A stretch of DNA of 64,000 nucleotides, from positions 62,001-126,000 of the forward strand of contig NZ_BMTF01000008.1 in the NCBI RefSeq assembly GCF_014649535.1. The letters run 5' to 3'. This document shows, piece by piece, positions 27,336 through 37,603 of the stretch. The first letter of the stretch is position 1, and every line of letters begins with the position of its first letter. The notes below the pieces were generated by a model that was given only the letters and a program-made list of their open reading frames with translations, had not been told where the DNA came from and searched no databases. This stretch comes from Streptomyces gelaticus (lineage in GTDB: Bacteria; Actinomycetota; Actinomycetes; Streptomycetales; Streptomycetaceae). A program made the translations under genes and the position numbers.

Positions 27336-27863
27336 GTGGCCGAGACCACTGTTGAGAACCCCGTCGAGGGCACCGAGGGCGAAGAGGTCTTCGCCGAGGT
27401 GACCACCTTCGAGTCCGAGGTTCCCGTCGAGGGCGAGTACACCAGCGAGTCGCTGGCCTCCCGCTTCGGCGACCCGCAGCCCGCCGCCGGCCTGGGCCGT
27501 CGGAAGAACGCCATCGCCCGCGTCCGGATCGTTCCGGGCACCGGCAAGTGGAAGATCAACGGTCGCACCCTTGAGGACTACTTCCCCAACAAGGTGCACC
27601 AGCAGGAAGTCAACGAGCCCTTCAAGGTGCTCGAGCTCGACAACCGCTACGACGTCATCGCCCGCATCTCGGGCGGCGGCGTCTCGGGTCAGGCCGGCGC
27701 CCTGCGTCTCGGCGTGGCCCGTGCGCTGAACGAGGCCGACGTGGACAACAACCGTCCCACGCTGAAGAAGGCCGGCTTCCTCTCCCGTGACGACCGTGCG
27801 GTCGAGCGCAAGAAGGCCGGTCTCAAGAAGGCCCGCAAGGCCCCGCAGTACAGCAAGCGCTGA
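27336..27863 (+). CDS. rpsI: 30S ribosomal protein S9
   Basis: S9 of 175 residues, whose C-terminal tail (PQYSKR) reaches the P-site tRNA anticodon loop. The family core starts near residue 50 ([26 protein letters not shown]). The first 45 or so residues are acidic ([18 protein letters not shown]...), an extension common in actinobacteria. GTG start with GAGGAGA upstream. A terminator follows. Confidence 0.98.
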   Translation: MAETTVENPVEGTEGEEVFAEVTTFESEVPVEGEYTSESLASRFGDPQPAAGLGRRKNAIARVRIVPGTGKWKINGRTLEDYFPNKVHQQEVNEPFKVLELDNRYDVIARISGGGVSGQAGALRLGVARALNEADVDNNRPTLKKAGFLSRDDRAVERKKAGLKKARKAPQYSKR

Positions 27864-27890
27864 TCCGCCTGCTCATCTGCTGTACACGTT

Positions 27891-27923
27891 CGCCCCGGCG
27901 GCACACCTCGTGCTGTCGGGGCG
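27891..27923 (+). terminator. Terminator after rpsI
   Basis: A 14-bp stem (arms 27891-27904 and 27910-27923, two G-T wobbles) with an ACCTC loop, followed by TTCGTTTAT, 28 bp after rpsI. Confidence 0.75.
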
Positions 27924-28033
27924 TTCGTTTATCGGCACCCTCAGGCGTATAACGGCATAAGACGTTCATAGGCTTGTTGCGTTGCTTTGGTTGATTTGGT
28001 TGTGCGGTTTCGGAGCATCTTCGGAGGACACCA

Positions 28034-29392
28034 GTGGGACGACTCTTCGGCACGGACGGTGTGCGCGGTGTCGCCAATGCGGATCTGACGGCCGAGCTGG
28101 CGCTCGGTCTCTCGGTCGCTGCGGCGCACGTTCTCGCCGAGGGGAGCACCCCCGACGGGACCAGGCCGACAGCCGTGGTGGGCCGTGACCCACGCGCGTC
28201 CGGAGAGTTCCTGGAGGCCGCCGTGGTGGCCGGCCTCGCCAGCGCAGGCGTGGACGTCCTGCGGGTCGGCGTGCTGCCCACCCCGGCGGTGGCGTACCTC
28301 ACCGGCGCGCTCGGTGCCGACCTCGGCGTGATGCTCTCCGCGAGCCACAACTCCATGCCGGACAACGGTGTCAAGTTCATCGCCCGCGGCGGTCACAAGC
28401 TCTCCGACGAGCTGGAGGACCGGATCGAGACGATCTACCGGCAGCACCGCACCGGTGAGCCGTGGGAGCGCCCGACCGGTGCCGGTGTGGGACGCGTCAC
28501 CGAGTACGCGGAGGGCTTCGACCGTTACGTGGCGCACCTCGTCGCGGTCCTGCCGAACCGGCTCGACGGGCTGAAGGTCGTGCTCGACGAGGCGCACGGC
28601 GCGGCCGCCCGGGTTTCGCCCGAGGCCTTCGCGCGGGCCGGCGCCGAGGTGATCACGATCGGTGCGGACCCGAACGGCCTGAACATCAACGACGGCTGCG
28701 GCTCCACCCACCTGGAGCCGCTGAAGGCCGCCGTCGTCGAGCACGGTGCCGACTTCGGCATCGCGCACGACGGCGACGCCGATCGCTGCCTGGCCGTGGA
28801 CGCCGCGGGCGAGGAGGTCGACGGCGACCAGATCCTGGCCGTCCTCGCCCTTGCCATGCGCGAGGCCGGACAGCTGCGCAAGGACACCGTGGTCGGCACC
28901 GTCATGTCCAACCTCGGCTTCAAGATCGCGATGGAGCGGGAGGGCATCCAGCTCGTCCAGACCGCTGTCGGCGACCGCTACGTACTGGAGTCGATGAAGG
29001 CCGAGGGCTACGCGCTGGGCGGCGAGCAGTCCGGCCATGTCATCGTCCTGGACCACGCCACGACCGGCGACGGCACCCTGACCGGCCTGCTGCTGGCGGC
29101 CCGGGTCGCCGCCACCGGCCGCACCCTCGCCGACCTGGCCGGGGTCATGCAGCGGCTGCCGCAGCTGCTGATCAACGTCCGCGACGTCGACAAGTCCCGG
29201 GTCGGGACATCGCCCGAGATCGCCGCGGCCGTGGCCGAGGCCGAGCGCGAGCTGGGCTCCACCGGCCGCGTGCTGCTGCGCCAGTCGGGCACGGAGCCGC
29301 TGGTGCGGGTCATGGTCGAGGCGGCCGACATCGAGCAGGCGCGGGCGGTCGCCGAGCGGCTTGCCGATGTGGTGAAGTCCGCGCTGGGGTAG
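28034..29392 (+). CDS. glmM: Phosphoglucosamine mutase
   Basis: GlmM of 452 residues, converting glucosamine-6-phosphate to glucosamine-1-phosphate for UDP-GlcNAc and peptidoglycan. The active-site serine is S104 in [13 protein letters not shown], the magnesium loop is [11 protein letters not shown], the sugar loop GGEQSGHV, and the phosphate loop [15 protein letters not shown] start with CGGAGGA upstream. The leader (about 27945-28015) is unusually AT-rich (TTGTTGCGTTGCTTTGGTTG), probably holding the promoter. GlmS, which supplies its substrate, lies 4 kb downstream. Confidence 0.97.
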   Translation: MGRLFGTDGVRGVANADLTAELALGLSVAAAHVLAEGSTPDGTRPTAVVGRDPRASGEFLEAAVVAGLASAGVDVLRVGVLPTPAVAYLTGALGADLGVMLSASHNSMPDNGVKFIARGGHKLSDELEDRIETIYRQHRTGEPWERPTGAGVGRVTEYAEGFDRYVAHLVAVLPNRLDGLKVVLDEAHGAAARVSPEAFARAGAEVITIGADPNGLNINDGCGSTHLEPLKAAVVEHGADFGIAHDGDADRCLAVDAAGEEVDGDQILAVLALAMREAGQLRKDTVVGTVMSNLGFKIAMEREGIQLVQTAVGDRYVLESMKAEGYALGGEQSGHVIVLDHATTGDGTLTGLLLAARVAATGRTLADLAGVMQRLPQLLINVRDVDKSRVGTSPEIAAAVAEAERELGSTGRVLLRQSGTEPLVRVMVEAADIEQARAVAERLADVVKSALG

Positions 29393-29417
29393 TGCCCGGC
29401 GGCCGGAAGGGCCGGCC

Positions 29418-30374
29418 CTATTCGCCGGACGGGTTCGCGACGAGGCCCGTCCGGCGCAGGTGCGTCTTCCACAGGGCCTTCTGGACCAGCAGGGTCAGCG
29501 TCCCCGCGACCACGATCCCGCCGAGGTTCGCCAGCAGCTGGGTCGCGGAGCCCGCCATCTGGTGGTAGTCGCTGTAGCTGAACGCCACCGCCGCGTTGGA
29601 CGCGGCAGGCACGGTCGTCACCGAGATGGCGACCCCGATCAGCGCCCCGGACTTCGCCGAGGTCAGCGAGAGCGTGCCGGCGACCCCGGCCAGGAAGGCC
29701 ACCACGAACGACATCGCGTCGGGCTTCCAGATGAACGCCGTGTTGGGACGGTCGGCCTCGATCATCGAGCGGGTGAACAGCCCGAGGGCGTCCATCAGCC
29801 AGGCGAAGCCGACCGTCAGCACCATTGCCAGGGCGAAGCCGACGATCAGCGCGTACGAGGAACGCAGCGCCAGCCGTGGAGCGCGCTGCACCAGGGCCGT
29901 CGATATCCCGGCCAGCGGCCCGAACTCCGGGCCGACCGCCATCGCGCCCACGATCAGGATCGCGTTGTCGAGCATCACACCGCAGGCGGCGAGCATCACC
30001 GCGACGGTGAGGAACGCCACGTACGTGACGCTGAACGTCGACTCCTCGTGGGTCGCCTCCGTCAGCTCCTCCCACAGCACCGCGTCCGCGCCCTCGCCCG
30101 GCGCGTCCTCCTCGGCCTGGTCGGCGTGGGCGGAGAGCGTCAGGTCCATGTTCTCGACGGTGATCGAGCCGGACTTGTCGATACCGAGGCGGCGCAGCGC
30201 GGAGATCAGCTCGTCACCCGCCTCCCGGGCCACGTCGCACAGCACCAGGTCACCCGCCGGGTCGCGGGCGGCTCCGGCCATCACGACGAGATGCGTGGTG
30301 CCGAGGGTGCTGTCCAGCAGGTGCAGCACCGCTTCCGTGCGGTCGGCGGGGACGATCAGGCGCAGATGCAGCAC
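29418..30374 (-). CDS. DUF389 family membrane protein
   Basis: 318 residues. The N-terminal 110 or so form a cytoplasmic domain (MLHLRLIVPADRTEAVLHLLDSTLGTTHLVVMAGAARDPAGDLV...). A set of about five to six membrane segments of DUF389 type follows, with the typical LDNAILIVGAMAVGPEFGPLAGISTALV. The family is poorly characterised; no transport substrate is known to me. It lies 27 bp after coaA on the same strand, probably in one transcript, and converges with glmM 25 bp away. Confidence 0.88.
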   Translation of the reverse strand: MLHLRLIVPADRTEAVLHLLDSTLGTTHLVVMAGAARDPAGDLVLCDVAREAGDELISALRRLGIDKSGSITVENMDLTLSAHADQAEEDAPGEGADAVLWEELTEATHEESTFSVTYVAFLTVAVMLAACGVMLDNAILIVGAMAVGPEFGPLAGISTALVQRAPRLALRSSYALIVGFALAMVLTVGFAWLMDALGLFTRSMIEADRPNTAFIWKPDAMSFVVAFLAGVAGTLSLTSAKSGALIGVAISVTTVPAASNAAVAFSYSDYHQMAGSATQLLANLGGIVVAGTLTLLVQKALWKTHLRRTGLVANPSGE

Positions 30375-30401
30375 GTGGCCACTCCCAGAAGGCTCGCGGA
30401 C

Positions 30402-31397
30402 TCAGAGTTTGCGCAGCGACAGCCGCTGGACCTTGTGGTCCGGGCCCTTGCGCAGCACCAGCGTGGCACGGCCCCGGGTGGGCGCGACGTTCTCCACCAG
30501 ATTGGGCTTGTTGATGGTCCGCCACATCGTCGCCGCGTACTCCATGGCCTCCTCCTCGGAGACCTGGGTGTACTGGCGGAAGTACGAGAAGGGGTTCTGG
30601 AAGGCGGTCGCGCGCAGCTTCCGGAAGCGGTTGAGATACCAGCTCTCGATGTCCTCGGTGCGCGCGTCCACGTACACGCTGAAGTCGAAGTAGTCGGCGA
30701 GACCGACCCTGGTCCGGCCGTCCTTGCCGGGCATCGCGGGCTGGAGCACGTTCAGCCCCTCGACGATCAGGATGTCGGGACGGCGTACGGTGAGCAGCTC
30801 GTCCGGCACGATGTCGTAGATCAGATGCGAGTAGACGGGCGCCGTCACCTCGTCCTTGCCGGCCTTGATGTCGGCGACGAACCGGGTCAGGGCCCGCCGG
30901 TCGTACGACTCGGGGAACCCCTTGCGCGACATCAGGCCGCGGGCCCGGAGCTCCTTCATCGGCAGCAGGAACCCGTCCGTGGTCACCAGCTCCACGCGCG
31001 GGTGCTCGGGCCAGCGGGCCAACAGCGCCTGGAGGATGCGCGCGGTGGTGGACTTGCCGACCGCGACGCTGCCCGCGACGCCTATGACGAACGGGGTGCC
31101 GCGCTGCTCGCCGTGACCGCCCCCCGCATCCCCGAGGAAGGTGTTCAGGGCGCCGCGCAGGCCGGAGGTGGCCTGGACGTAGAGGTTGAGGAGCCGGGAG
31201 AGCGGCAGGTAGACGTCCCGTACCTCGTCGAGGTCGATGACGTCCCCGAGCCCGCGCAGCTGCTCCACCTCGTCGGCGGTCAGCGGGAGCGGTGTCTTGT
31301 CGCGCAGGGCGCTCCACTCGGCGCGGGACAGATCGACGTACGGCGTCGCCGCAGGCTCGGCGCGTCGGTGGGTGCTCCGTGGCGGCGAAGTGATCAC
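30402..31397 (-). CDS. coaA: Type I pantothenate kinase
   Basis: CoaA of 331 residues, phosphorylating pantothenate in the first step of coenzyme A synthesis. The P-loop is [17 protein letters not shown], followed by [23 protein letters not shown] and [18 protein letters not shown] chose the GTG at 31397; an in-frame extension to 31607 would cross an inverted repeat and is not family sequence. There is no good Shine-Dalgarno, and AACAAT ends 6 nt upstream, which fits a leaderless start. AcpS, which uses CoA, is encoded 4 kb away. Confidence 0.94.
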   Translation of the reverse strand: MITSPPRSTHRRAEPAATPYVDLSRAEWSALRDKTPLPLTADEVEQLRGLGDVIDLDEVRDVYLPLSRLLNLYVQATSGLRGALNTFLGDAGGGHGEQRGTPFVIGVAGSVAVGKSTTARILQALLARWPEHPRVELVTTDGFLLPMKELRARGLMSRKGFPESYDRRALTRFVADIKAGKDEVTAPVYSHLIYDIVPDELLTVRRPDILIVEGLNVLQPAMPGKDGRTRVGLADYFDFSVYVDARTEDIESWYLNRFRKLRATAFQNPFSYFRQYTQVSEEEAMEYAATMWRTINKPNLVENVAPTRGRATLVLRKGPDHKVQRLSLRKL

Positions 31398-31566
31398 GCG
31401 TTCATTGTTGCGGGACTTCCGACGGAGTGGAGGGTGGGCTCGATCACGTAGGGGGCGACAGGGGTTGGCGCCGCCGCCGGGGGTGAATTCGGTGGACACC
31501 TCCGTCGCACGGTCCCCGCTCCCGTTCGCACCGGAAGTACCGGTCATGCCGGCCGACGGCGGGGTC

Positions 31567-31595
31567 CGGTGTCCACCCCTCTGTAGTGGACACCG
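31567..31595. promoter_or_regulatory. Inverted repeat GTGGACACC between CU044_5270 gene and coaA
   Basis: CGGTGTCCAC (31567-31576) and GTGGACACCG (31586-31595) are perfect 10-bp arms with a 9-bp spacer; a further GGTGGACACC lies at 31491-31500. It may be the terminator hairpin of the minus-strand CU044_5270 gene or an operator upstream of coaA. The extra copy of the half-site argues for protein binding. Confidence 0.45.
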
Positions 31596-31619
31596 CACCC
31601 GGTTCACGGCACCGTGCCC

Positions 31620-32606
31620 TCAGGGCTTCTCGCCCTTGGCGTCGACGACGGCGGCCTCGATCCGGGCTTCGCTGTTGAGGATCTGTCCCGCCTTGAACGT
31701 GAACGTCTGGCGCTCCACCTTGCCGTCGGAGAGCGTGGACGCGTAGTCCTCGGCCACCACGAAACGCATTCCGGCGTAGCTGAAGTCGTGCGGGTCGAGC
31801 AGGATCTCCCGCTGCTCATGGCCGCCGTCCTCCTTCCGGGTGATGGCGATCGCCTCGCGGCCGGCCGCGTCCTTCACCAGGTGGTCGGTGACGCGCACGC
31901 CGGGGATGGTGGCCATGGCCCGGTAGATCCGGGCGAGGGCGGCCGGTGCGACCGGGTACGCCTCGGCCATCAGCCCGATCGCGCGGAAGCTGTGCTGCGC
32001 CTCGCCCTCGGGCGCGCTCTCGGCCGTGTCGCCGGTCGGGTAGAAGGAGCGGATCTGCGCCAGCACCCGTGCCGGGTCGTCGGGCAGCGTGTTCGCGGCC
32101 CGGTATACCTGGCGTGCCGTGCGGTAGTCGGAGTCCTTGCCGTTCCTGGCCGCGGCGGAGTTGTCGTACGGAACCCAGCTGTCGGGGTCGTACGTGACGG
32201 TGCCGCGGGGCGAGTTGTTCCGATAGGCCTGCGAGGCCGACTGCACCGTCCTGGTGTAGATCCACTGGTCGTCGCGCGGCTCCGGCCCGGCCGGCTGCTT
32301 CTCCAGCGCGTCGGCGGCCCGGTTCAGCACCTCGGCCGGGCTGTCCAGCCGCAGCGTCCCGGCGGCCGAGGCGGGCCCGGAGCGCGCGGGCCCGGCGGCG
32401 TCGCCGAGCTGGGTGCCGAGTACCGCCGCCACGGTGATCGCCGCGGCGGCGCCGGCCGCGGCGACACGCCAGTCCGCCCGCAGGCGCCGGACGCGTCGGC
32501 CCGATGCCGCGGCCTCGGTGAGCCGCTGCCGGCCCGGGGCGAGCGCTTGGCGGCCGGGAACGGGCGCGTCCGCGCGGAACTCGCGCAGCTGGGTCATTTC
32601 GTCCAT
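31620..32606 (-). CDS. CU044_5270 family protein (putative anti-sigma partner)
   Basis: 328 residues with one membrane segment (WRVAAAGAAAAITVAAVLGTQL, about 46-68). The outer domain resembles the actinobacterial CU044_5270 family, with DDQWIYTRTVQSASQAYRNN and the VLAQIRSFYP...AIGLMAEAYPVAPAALARIYRAMATIPGVRVTDHLVKDAAGREAIAI block. Such proteins are regularly encoded next to ECF sigma genes and are thought to act as membrane-bound partners. Its start lies 13 bp inside the end of the sigma gene, so the two are coupled. What it senses is unknown. Confidence 0.82.
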   Translation of the reverse strand: MDEMTQLREFRADAPVPGRQALAPGRQRLTEAAASGRRVRRLRADWRVAAAGAAAAITVAAVLGTQLGDAAGPARSGPASAAGTLRLDSPAEVLNRAADALEKQPAGPEPRDDQWIYTRTVQSASQAYRNNSPRGTVTYDPDSWVPYDNSAAARNGKDSDYRTARQVYRAANTLPDDPARVLAQIRSFYPTGDTAESAPEGEAQHSFRAIGLMAEAYPVAPAALARIYRAMATIPGVRVTDHLVKDAAGREAIAITRKEDGGHEQREILLDPHDFSYAGMRFVVAEDYASTLSDGKVERQTFTFKAGQILNSEARIEAAVVDAKGEKP

Positions 32607-33193
32607 GACGGGGTCAGCTCCATGGCGTCGGGCGTGAACGAGGGGTCCAGGCAGAGGGCCTCGCGGACCTTGCGGCGGGCGCGGTTGAGCCGGGACCGTA
32701 CGGTCCCGAGCGGGATGCCCAGCGCCTCGGCGACCTCCTGATACCCGAGGTCGGCCCAGGCGACGAGCAGCAGTACATGGCGGTCGCCCGGCGAGAGCGC
32801 GGCGAGCGCCACCGCCAGGGGCGCCTGGGCGGCGATCCGGTCGTCGCAGCGGTCGCTCCAGGAAGCGGCCACCAGGTCCTGACCGGTACGGGCCAAGGCC
32901 CGCAGCCCGCGCTCCTCGCTGCGCCGGTGCTTGCCGATCAGGTTCGCGGCGATGCCGTACAGCCAGGGACGGGCGCTGGGGCGGGAACTGTCGAAGCGGC
33001 GCCGGGAGCGGAAGGCGATGAGGAAGGTCTCCGCCGTGATGTCGTCCGCCGCACCCTCCCCGAGGCGGCGGGCGGCATAGCGGTGGATGTCCGGTGCGTG
33101 ACGGTCGTAGAGACCGGCGAATATCTCGGGCTCCTCCAGGGACTGCGCGATGACCTCGGCGTCGTCGCGGGGGCTGGCCGGTGGTCCGGTCAC
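32594..33193 (-). CDS. ECF RNA polymerase sigma factor
   Basis: 199 residues with sigma region 2 (FAGLYDRHAPDIHRYAARRLGEGAADDITAETFLIAFRSRRRF) and region 4 (LSPGDRHVLLLVAWADLGYQEVAEALGIPLGTVRSRLNRARRKVREAL). GTG start with AGGAG 6 nt upstream. It forms a two-gene unit with the CU044_5270 protein, read divergently from glmS across 208 bp. Target promoters are unknown. Confidence 0.92.
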   Translation of the reverse strand: MTGPPASPRDDAEVIAQSLEEPEIFAGLYDRHAPDIHRYAARRLGEGAADDITAETFLIAFRSRRRFDSSRPSARPWLYGIAANLIGKHRRSEERGLRALARTGQDLVAASWSDRCDDRIAAQAPLAVALAALSPGDRHVLLLVAWADLGYQEVAEALGIPLGTVRSRLNRARRKVREALCLDPSFTPDAMELTPSWTK

Positions 33194-33401
33194 ATCGGCT
33201 CCTGGGTCTCGGTGGGAGAGCGTGTCACCCCTTGTTCCCCGCCGCGGCCGGAAAGGTTCACAGGGTATGCGGGGCGCTCACCCCGTACGCCGCCCCGGTC
33301 CCCTCCCCGCTCGGCCGCGCGCCACGCCGTCCTCCCTGCCGCCCCGTTCGCCTTCTGCGACGATGCGAAGAAGAGGGGCGGGTGACCAGGAAGGGAACGG
33401 T

Positions 33402-35249
33402 ATGTGCGGAATCGTCGGTTACGTCGGTGGACAGTCGGCGCAGGACGTCGTCGTCGCGGGTCTCAAGCGCCTCGAATACCGGGGCTACGACTCGGCGGGC
33501 CTCGCCGTGGTCGCGGACGGCGGCCTGGCCGCCGCCAAGAAGGCCGGCAAGCTCGTCAATCTGGAGAAGGCACTGGCCGAGGCGCCGCTGCCGGCCGGGA
33601 CCACCGGGATCGGACACACCCGCTGGGCCACCCACGGCGCCCCCACCGACACCAACGCCCACCCGCACCTCGACAACGCGGGCCGCGTCGCCGTCGTGCA
33701 CAACGGGATCATCGAGAACTTCGCCGCTCTGCGCGCCGAACTCGCCGAGCGCGGCCACGAGCTGGCCTCCGAGACCGACACCGAGGTCGTCGCGCATCTG
33801 CTGGCCGAGGCGTTCTCCTCCTGCGCCGACCCGGCGGAGGCGATGCGGCAGGTCTGCCGTCGGCTGGAGGGCGCCTTCACCCTCGTCGCCGTGCACGCGG
33901 ACGCGCCCGGCACCGTGGTCGGGGCCCGGCGCAACTCGCCGCTCGTGGTGGGGCTGGGGGAGGACGAGTCGTTCCTGGCCTCCGACGTCGCCGCGTTCAT
34001 CGCGCACACCCGCTCCGCGATCGAGCTGGGCCAGGACCAGGTGGTCGAGCTGCGCCGCGAGGGGGTCACCGTCACCGACTTCGACGGGCGGCCCGCCGAG
34101 GTCCGCACGTACCACGTGGACTGGGACGTCTCCGCCGCCGAGAAGGGCGGCCACGACTACTTCATGCTCAAGGAGATCGCCGAACAGCCCAGGGCCGTCG
34201 CCGACACGCTCCTCGGCCGGATCGACGGCTCGGGCTCGCTCCGCCTCGACGAGGTACGCATCCCGCCGCACGAACTGCGCGAGGTCGACAAGGTCGTCAT
34301 CGTGGCCTGCGGCACCGCCTTCCACTCCGGGATGATCGCCAAGTACGCCATCGAGCACTGGACCCGCATCCCCTGCGAGACCGAGCTGGCCAGCGAGTTC
34401 CGCTACCGCGACCCGATCCTCGACCAGCGCACCCTGGTCGTCGCGATCTCGCAGTCCGGCGAGACGATGGACACCCTGATGGCCCTGCGGCACGCCCGCG
34501 AACAGGGCGCCAAGGTCCTCGCCATCTGCAACACGAACGGCTCCACCATCCCCCGCGAGTCCGACGCCGTGCTCTACACGCACGCCGGCCCCGAGGTCGC
34601 CGTCGCCTCCACCAAGGCCTTCCTCACCCAGCTGGTCGCCTGCTACCTCGTCGCCCTGTACCTCGGACAGATCCGCGGGACGAAGTGGGGCGACGAGATC
34701 CGCACCGTCATCCGCCAGCTCTCCGAGATCTCCGGCGCCGTCGAACGTGTCCTGGGAACCATGGAGCCGGTACGCGAACTCGCCCGCTCCCTCGCCGGTC
34801 ACGACACCGTGCTCTTCCTCGGCCGCCATGTCGGCTATCCGGTGGCGCTGGAAGGCGCCCTGAAGCTCAAGGAGCTCGCGTACATGCACGCCGAGGGCTT
34901 CGCCGCCGGCGAGCTCAAGCACGGCCCGATCGCGCTCATCGAGGACGGCCTCCCGGTCGTGGTGGTGGTGCCGTCGCCGCGCGGCCGGTCGCTGCTGCAC
35001 GACAAGGTCGTGTCGAACATCCAGGAGATCCGGGCCCGCGGCGCCCGTACCGTCGTCATCGCCGAGGAGGGCGACGAGGCGGTCGTCCCGTACGCCGACC
35101 ACCTGATCCGGATTCCCGTTACGCCTACGCTTCTTCAGCCGCTGGTGTCGACCGTGCCGTTGCAGGTATTCGCCTGCGAACTGGCGACGGCCCGCGGCAA
35201 CGACGTGGACCAGCCGCGCAATCTGGCGAAGTCCGTGACCGTGGAGTAG
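33402..35249 (+). CDS. glmS: Glutamine-fructose-6-phosphate aminotransferase (isomerising)
   Basis: GlmS of 615 residues, making glucosamine-6-phosphate from fructose-6-phosphate and glutamine. The N-terminal glutaminase has the catalytic cysteine right after Met1 ([10 protein letters not shown]), and two SIS sugar-isomerase domains follow (for example [17 protein letters not shown] and [18 protein letters not shown]). The C-terminus ends [17 protein letters not shown] chose the ATG at 33402 because Cys must be residue 2; GAAGGGA precedes it. No glmS ribozyme-like leader is apparent. Confidence 0.97.
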   Translation: MCGIVGYVGGQSAQDVVVAGLKRLEYRGYDSAGLAVVADGGLAAAKKAGKLVNLEKALAEAPLPAGTTGIGHTRWATHGAPTDTNAHPHLDNAGRVAVVHNGIIENFAALRAELAERGHELASETDTEVVAHLLAEAFSSCADPAEAMRQVCRRLEGAFTLVAVHADAPGTVVGARRNSPLVVGLGEDESFLASDVAAFIAHTRSAIELGQDQVVELRREGVTVTDFDGRPAEVRTYHVDWDVSAAEKGGHDYFMLKEIAEQPRAVADTLLGRIDGSGSLRLDEVRIPPHELREVDKVVIVACGTAFHSGMIAKYAIEHWTRIPCETELASEFRYRDPILDQRTLVVAISQSGETMDTLMALRHAREQGAKVLAICNTNGSTIPRESDAVLYTHAGPEVAVASTKAFLTQLVACYLVALYLGQIRGTKWGDEIRTVIRQLSEISGAVERVLGTMEPVRELARSLAGHDTVLFLGRHVGYPVALEGALKLKELAYMHAEGFAAGELKHGPIALIEDGLPVVVVVPSPRGRSLLHDKVVSNIQEIRARGARTVVIAEEGDEAVVPYADHLIRIPVTPTLLQPLVSTVPLQVFACELATARGNDVDQPRNLAKSVTVE

Positions 35250-35269
35250 CGAGGGATGAGGGAACACGC

Positions 35270-35638
35270 GTGATCATCGGGGTCGGGATCGACGTGGCCG
35301 AGATCGAACGGTTCGACGCGGCGCTGGAGCGTACGCCGCAGATGGCCGAACGGCTCTTCGTGGAAACGGAGTTGATGCTGCCCAGCGGTGAGCGGCGCGG
35401 TATCGCCTCGCTCGCCGCCAGGTTCGCCGCGAAGGAGGCCCTCGCGAAGGCGCTCGGCGCGCCCGCCGGACTGCTCTGGACGGACGCCGAGGTGTACGTC
35501 GAGGACAGCGGGCAGCCCCGGCTGCGGGTCCGCGGCACCGTCGCCGCCCGCGCCGCCGAGCTGGGCGTGCGGCACTGGCACGTGTCGCTCAGCCACGACG
35601 CGGGGGTGGCGTCGGCCGTGGTGATCGCGGAGGGTTGA
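35270..35638 (+). CDS. acpS: Holo-[acyl-carrier-protein] synthase
   Basis: AcpS of 122 residues, transferring 4'-phosphopantetheine from CoA to acyl carrier proteins. The magnesium and catalytic motifs [12 protein letters not shown] and [14 protein letters not shown] are present, and [14 protein letters not shown] is the usual C-terminal block. GTG start with GAGGGA upstream. It lies 20 bp after glmS and 4 bp before nnr, one operon. Confidence 0.96.
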   Translation: MIIGVGIDVAEIERFDAALERTPQMAERLFVETELMLPSGERRGIASLAARFAAKEALAKALGAPAGLLWTDAEVYVEDSGQPRLRVRGTVAARAAELGVRHWHVSLSHDAGVASAVVIAEG

Positions 35639-35642
35639 GCAC

Positions 35643-37094
35643 ATGCGCAGCGCCTACAGCGTCGAGACCGTACGGGCCGCCGAGCGGGCCCTGATGTCCA
35701 GGCTGCCCGAGGGCGCGCTGATGCAGCGCGCCGCCGCCGGCCTTGCCGCGGCCTGCGTCGACGTGCTGCGGCGGCGCGGTCGGGTGTACGGGTCCCGGGT
35801 CGTCCTCCTCGTCGGCAGCGGCGACAACGGGGGCGACGCGCTGTACGCGGGCGCCCGGCTCGCCCGCCGGGGCGCCGGTGTGCGCGCCGTGCTCACCTCG
35901 CCGGACCGCGCCCACGAGAGCGGCCTCGCGGCCCTGCTCGCGGCCGGCGGGCGGATCGCGGAGGGCGCGGACGTCTGGGGCGGCCACATCGATCTCGTGG
36001 TGGACGGGATCACCGGCATCGGCGGCCGGGGCGGGCTGCGTCCGGGCGCCGCCGAGCTGGTGCGGGCCTTCGCGGCGACCGGCGCGCCGCTCGTCGCCGT
36101 CGACCTGCCCAGCGGGGTCGAGGCCGGCACCGGCGAGGTGCTCGGGGACGCGGTGCGCGCCGATGTGACCGTCACCTTCGGCACGTACAAGCCGGGCCTG
36201 CTCGTCGATCCCGCCGCCGAACGGGCCGGTGCGCTGCACCTCGTCGACATCGGGCTCGGGCCCGAACTGCCGGACGTACCCGAGCTGGAGGCGCTCCAGT
36301 ACGCGGACCTCGCAGCCCTGCTGCCCGTCCCCGGCGCCGAGAGCGACAAGTACCGTCGCGGGGTCGTCGGCGTCGTCGCCGGTTCCGCGCGCTACCCGGG
36401 CGCGGCGGTGCTGGCCGTGTCCGGGGCGCTGCGGGGCGGTGCGGGGGCGGTGCGGTACGTCGGTCCGGGCGCGGACGCGGTGATCGCCCGTCACCCCGAG
36501 ACACTGGTCCACGCGGGGCCGCCGTCGAAGGCCGGGCGGGTGCAGGCCTGGGTCGTCGGGCCCGGACTCGGTGACGGTGCAAAGGCCGCGGAGGCGGTCC
36601 GGGACGTGCTGGCGGCGGACGTCGCGGTCCTGGTGGACGCGGACGGGTTGCGGCTGCTGGACGCCGCCGCCCTGCGCGCGCGCACCGCCCCGACCGTCCT
36701 CACCCCGCACGCCGGCGAGGCCGCCGCGCTGCTCGGCGTCCCGCGCGAAGAGGTCGAGGCGGGGCGGCTCGCCGCCGTACGGGAACTGGCCGTCCGCTAC
36801 CGCGCCACGGTCCTGCTCAAGGGCTCGACGACCCTGGTCGCCACCGACGACCCGGCCACTCCCGTACGGGTCAATCCCACCGGCACCTCCTGGCTGGCCA
36901 CGGCAGGCAGCGGCGACGTCCTCTCCGGGCTGACCGGCTCCCTGCTGGCCGCGGGCCTCGCCCCGCGCGACGCCGCGTCGGCCGGCGCCCATCTGCACGG
37001 ACTCGCCGCCCGCCATGCATCCGACGGCTCGCCCGTCGCCGCGCAGGACGTCGCGGAGGCGATCCCGGTGGCGTGGCGGGACGTACGGGCCTGA
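35643..37094 (+). CDS. nnr: Bifunctional NAD(P)H-hydrate epimerase / ADP-dependent dehydratase
   Basis: 483 residues. Residues 1-215 are the YjeF_N epimerase (MRSAYSVETVRAAERALM, VGSGDNGGDALYAGARLARRG). Residues 225-483 are the ribokinase-like dehydratase with KYRRGVVGVVAGSARYPGAAVL, PTVLTPHAGEAAALLG and TAGSGDVLSGLTGSLLAAG. Together they repair hydrated, inactive NADH and NADPH. It starts 4 bp after acpS. Confidence 0.95.
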   Translation: MRSAYSVETVRAAERALMSRLPEGALMQRAAAGLAAACVDVLRRRGRVYGSRVVLLVGSGDNGGDALYAGARLARRGAGVRAVLTSPDRAHESGLAALLAAGGRIAEGADVWGGHIDLVVDGITGIGGRGGLRPGAAELVRAFAATGAPLVAVDLPSGVEAGTGEVLGDAVRADVTVTFGTYKPGLLVDPAAERAGALHLVDIGLGPELPDVPELEALQYADLAALLPVPGAESDKYRRGVVGVVAGSARYPGAAVLAVSGALRGGAGAVRYVGPGADAVIARHPETLVHAGPPSKAGRVQAWVVGPGLGDGAKAAEAVRDVLAADVAVLVDADGLRLLDAAALRARTAPTVLTPHAGEAAALLGVPREEVEAGRLAAVRELAVRYRATVLLKGSTTLVATDDPATPVRVNPTGTSWLATAGSGDVLSGLTGSLLAAGLAPRDAASAGAHLHGLAARHASDGSPVAAQDVAEAIPVAWRDVRA

Positions 37095-37144
37095 GTGATC
37101 CTGGGCGCAGCGGGGATCGACCGCAGCCGACAGGAGGGCCGATC

Positions 37145-37528
37145 GTGGGCAGCAGCGAGGTACGCGTACGCCGGGTGTACGAGCCGAAGGAGGACGGCGA
37201 CGGCACCCGCGTGCTCGTCGACCGGCTCTGGCCGCGCGGCAAATCCAAGGAGAGGGCCGCGATCGACAAGTGGCTCAAGGACATCACCCCGTCGAACGAG
37301 CTCCGCGACTGGTACCACGAGAACCGCACCGGGACCCGCTACGACGAGTTCGTCGAGCGCTACCGCACCGAACTGGCCGACCCCGTCCACACGGCGGCCG
37401 TCCGTGAACTGGTCGAACTGGTCCGCGCGGGCGGCCCGGTGACCCTGGTCACCGCCGTCAAGGACGTACCGCACAGCCATGTCCCGGTCATCGTCGACCA
37501 GCTGGAACACGAGCTGCGCCGGCACTGA
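37145..37528 (+). CDS. DUF488 family protein
   Basis: 127 residues beginning MGSSEVRVRRVYEPKEDGDGTRVLVDRLWPRGKSKERAAIDKWLKDITPS, the typical DUF488 opening, with the RDWYHENRTGTRYDEFVERYRTEL block. Function unknown; small soluble protein. I chose the GTG at 37145, which has AGGAGGG about 8 nt upstream, over longer in-frame starts. It lies 50 bp after nnr in the same direction. Confidence 0.92.
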   Translation: MGSSEVRVRRVYEPKEDGDGTRVLVDRLWPRGKSKERAAIDKWLKDITPSNELRDWYHENRTGTRYDEFVERYRTELADPVHTAAVRELVELVRAGGPVTLVTAVKDVPHSHVPVIVDQLEHELRRH

Positions 37529-37603
37529 GAGGTCACCCCGACAGCCTCCGGGGCGCCCTGCCGCCCGAGGACCCTGCCGTACGCCTCTGAGAGACTGGGC
37601 GCG

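Noticed and set aside
33194..33401. A glmS ribozyme or other riboswitch before glmS
   Set aside because: The 208-bp divergent region is very GC-rich and shows none of the ribozyme's conserved core; glmS ribozymes are known mainly from Firmicutes.
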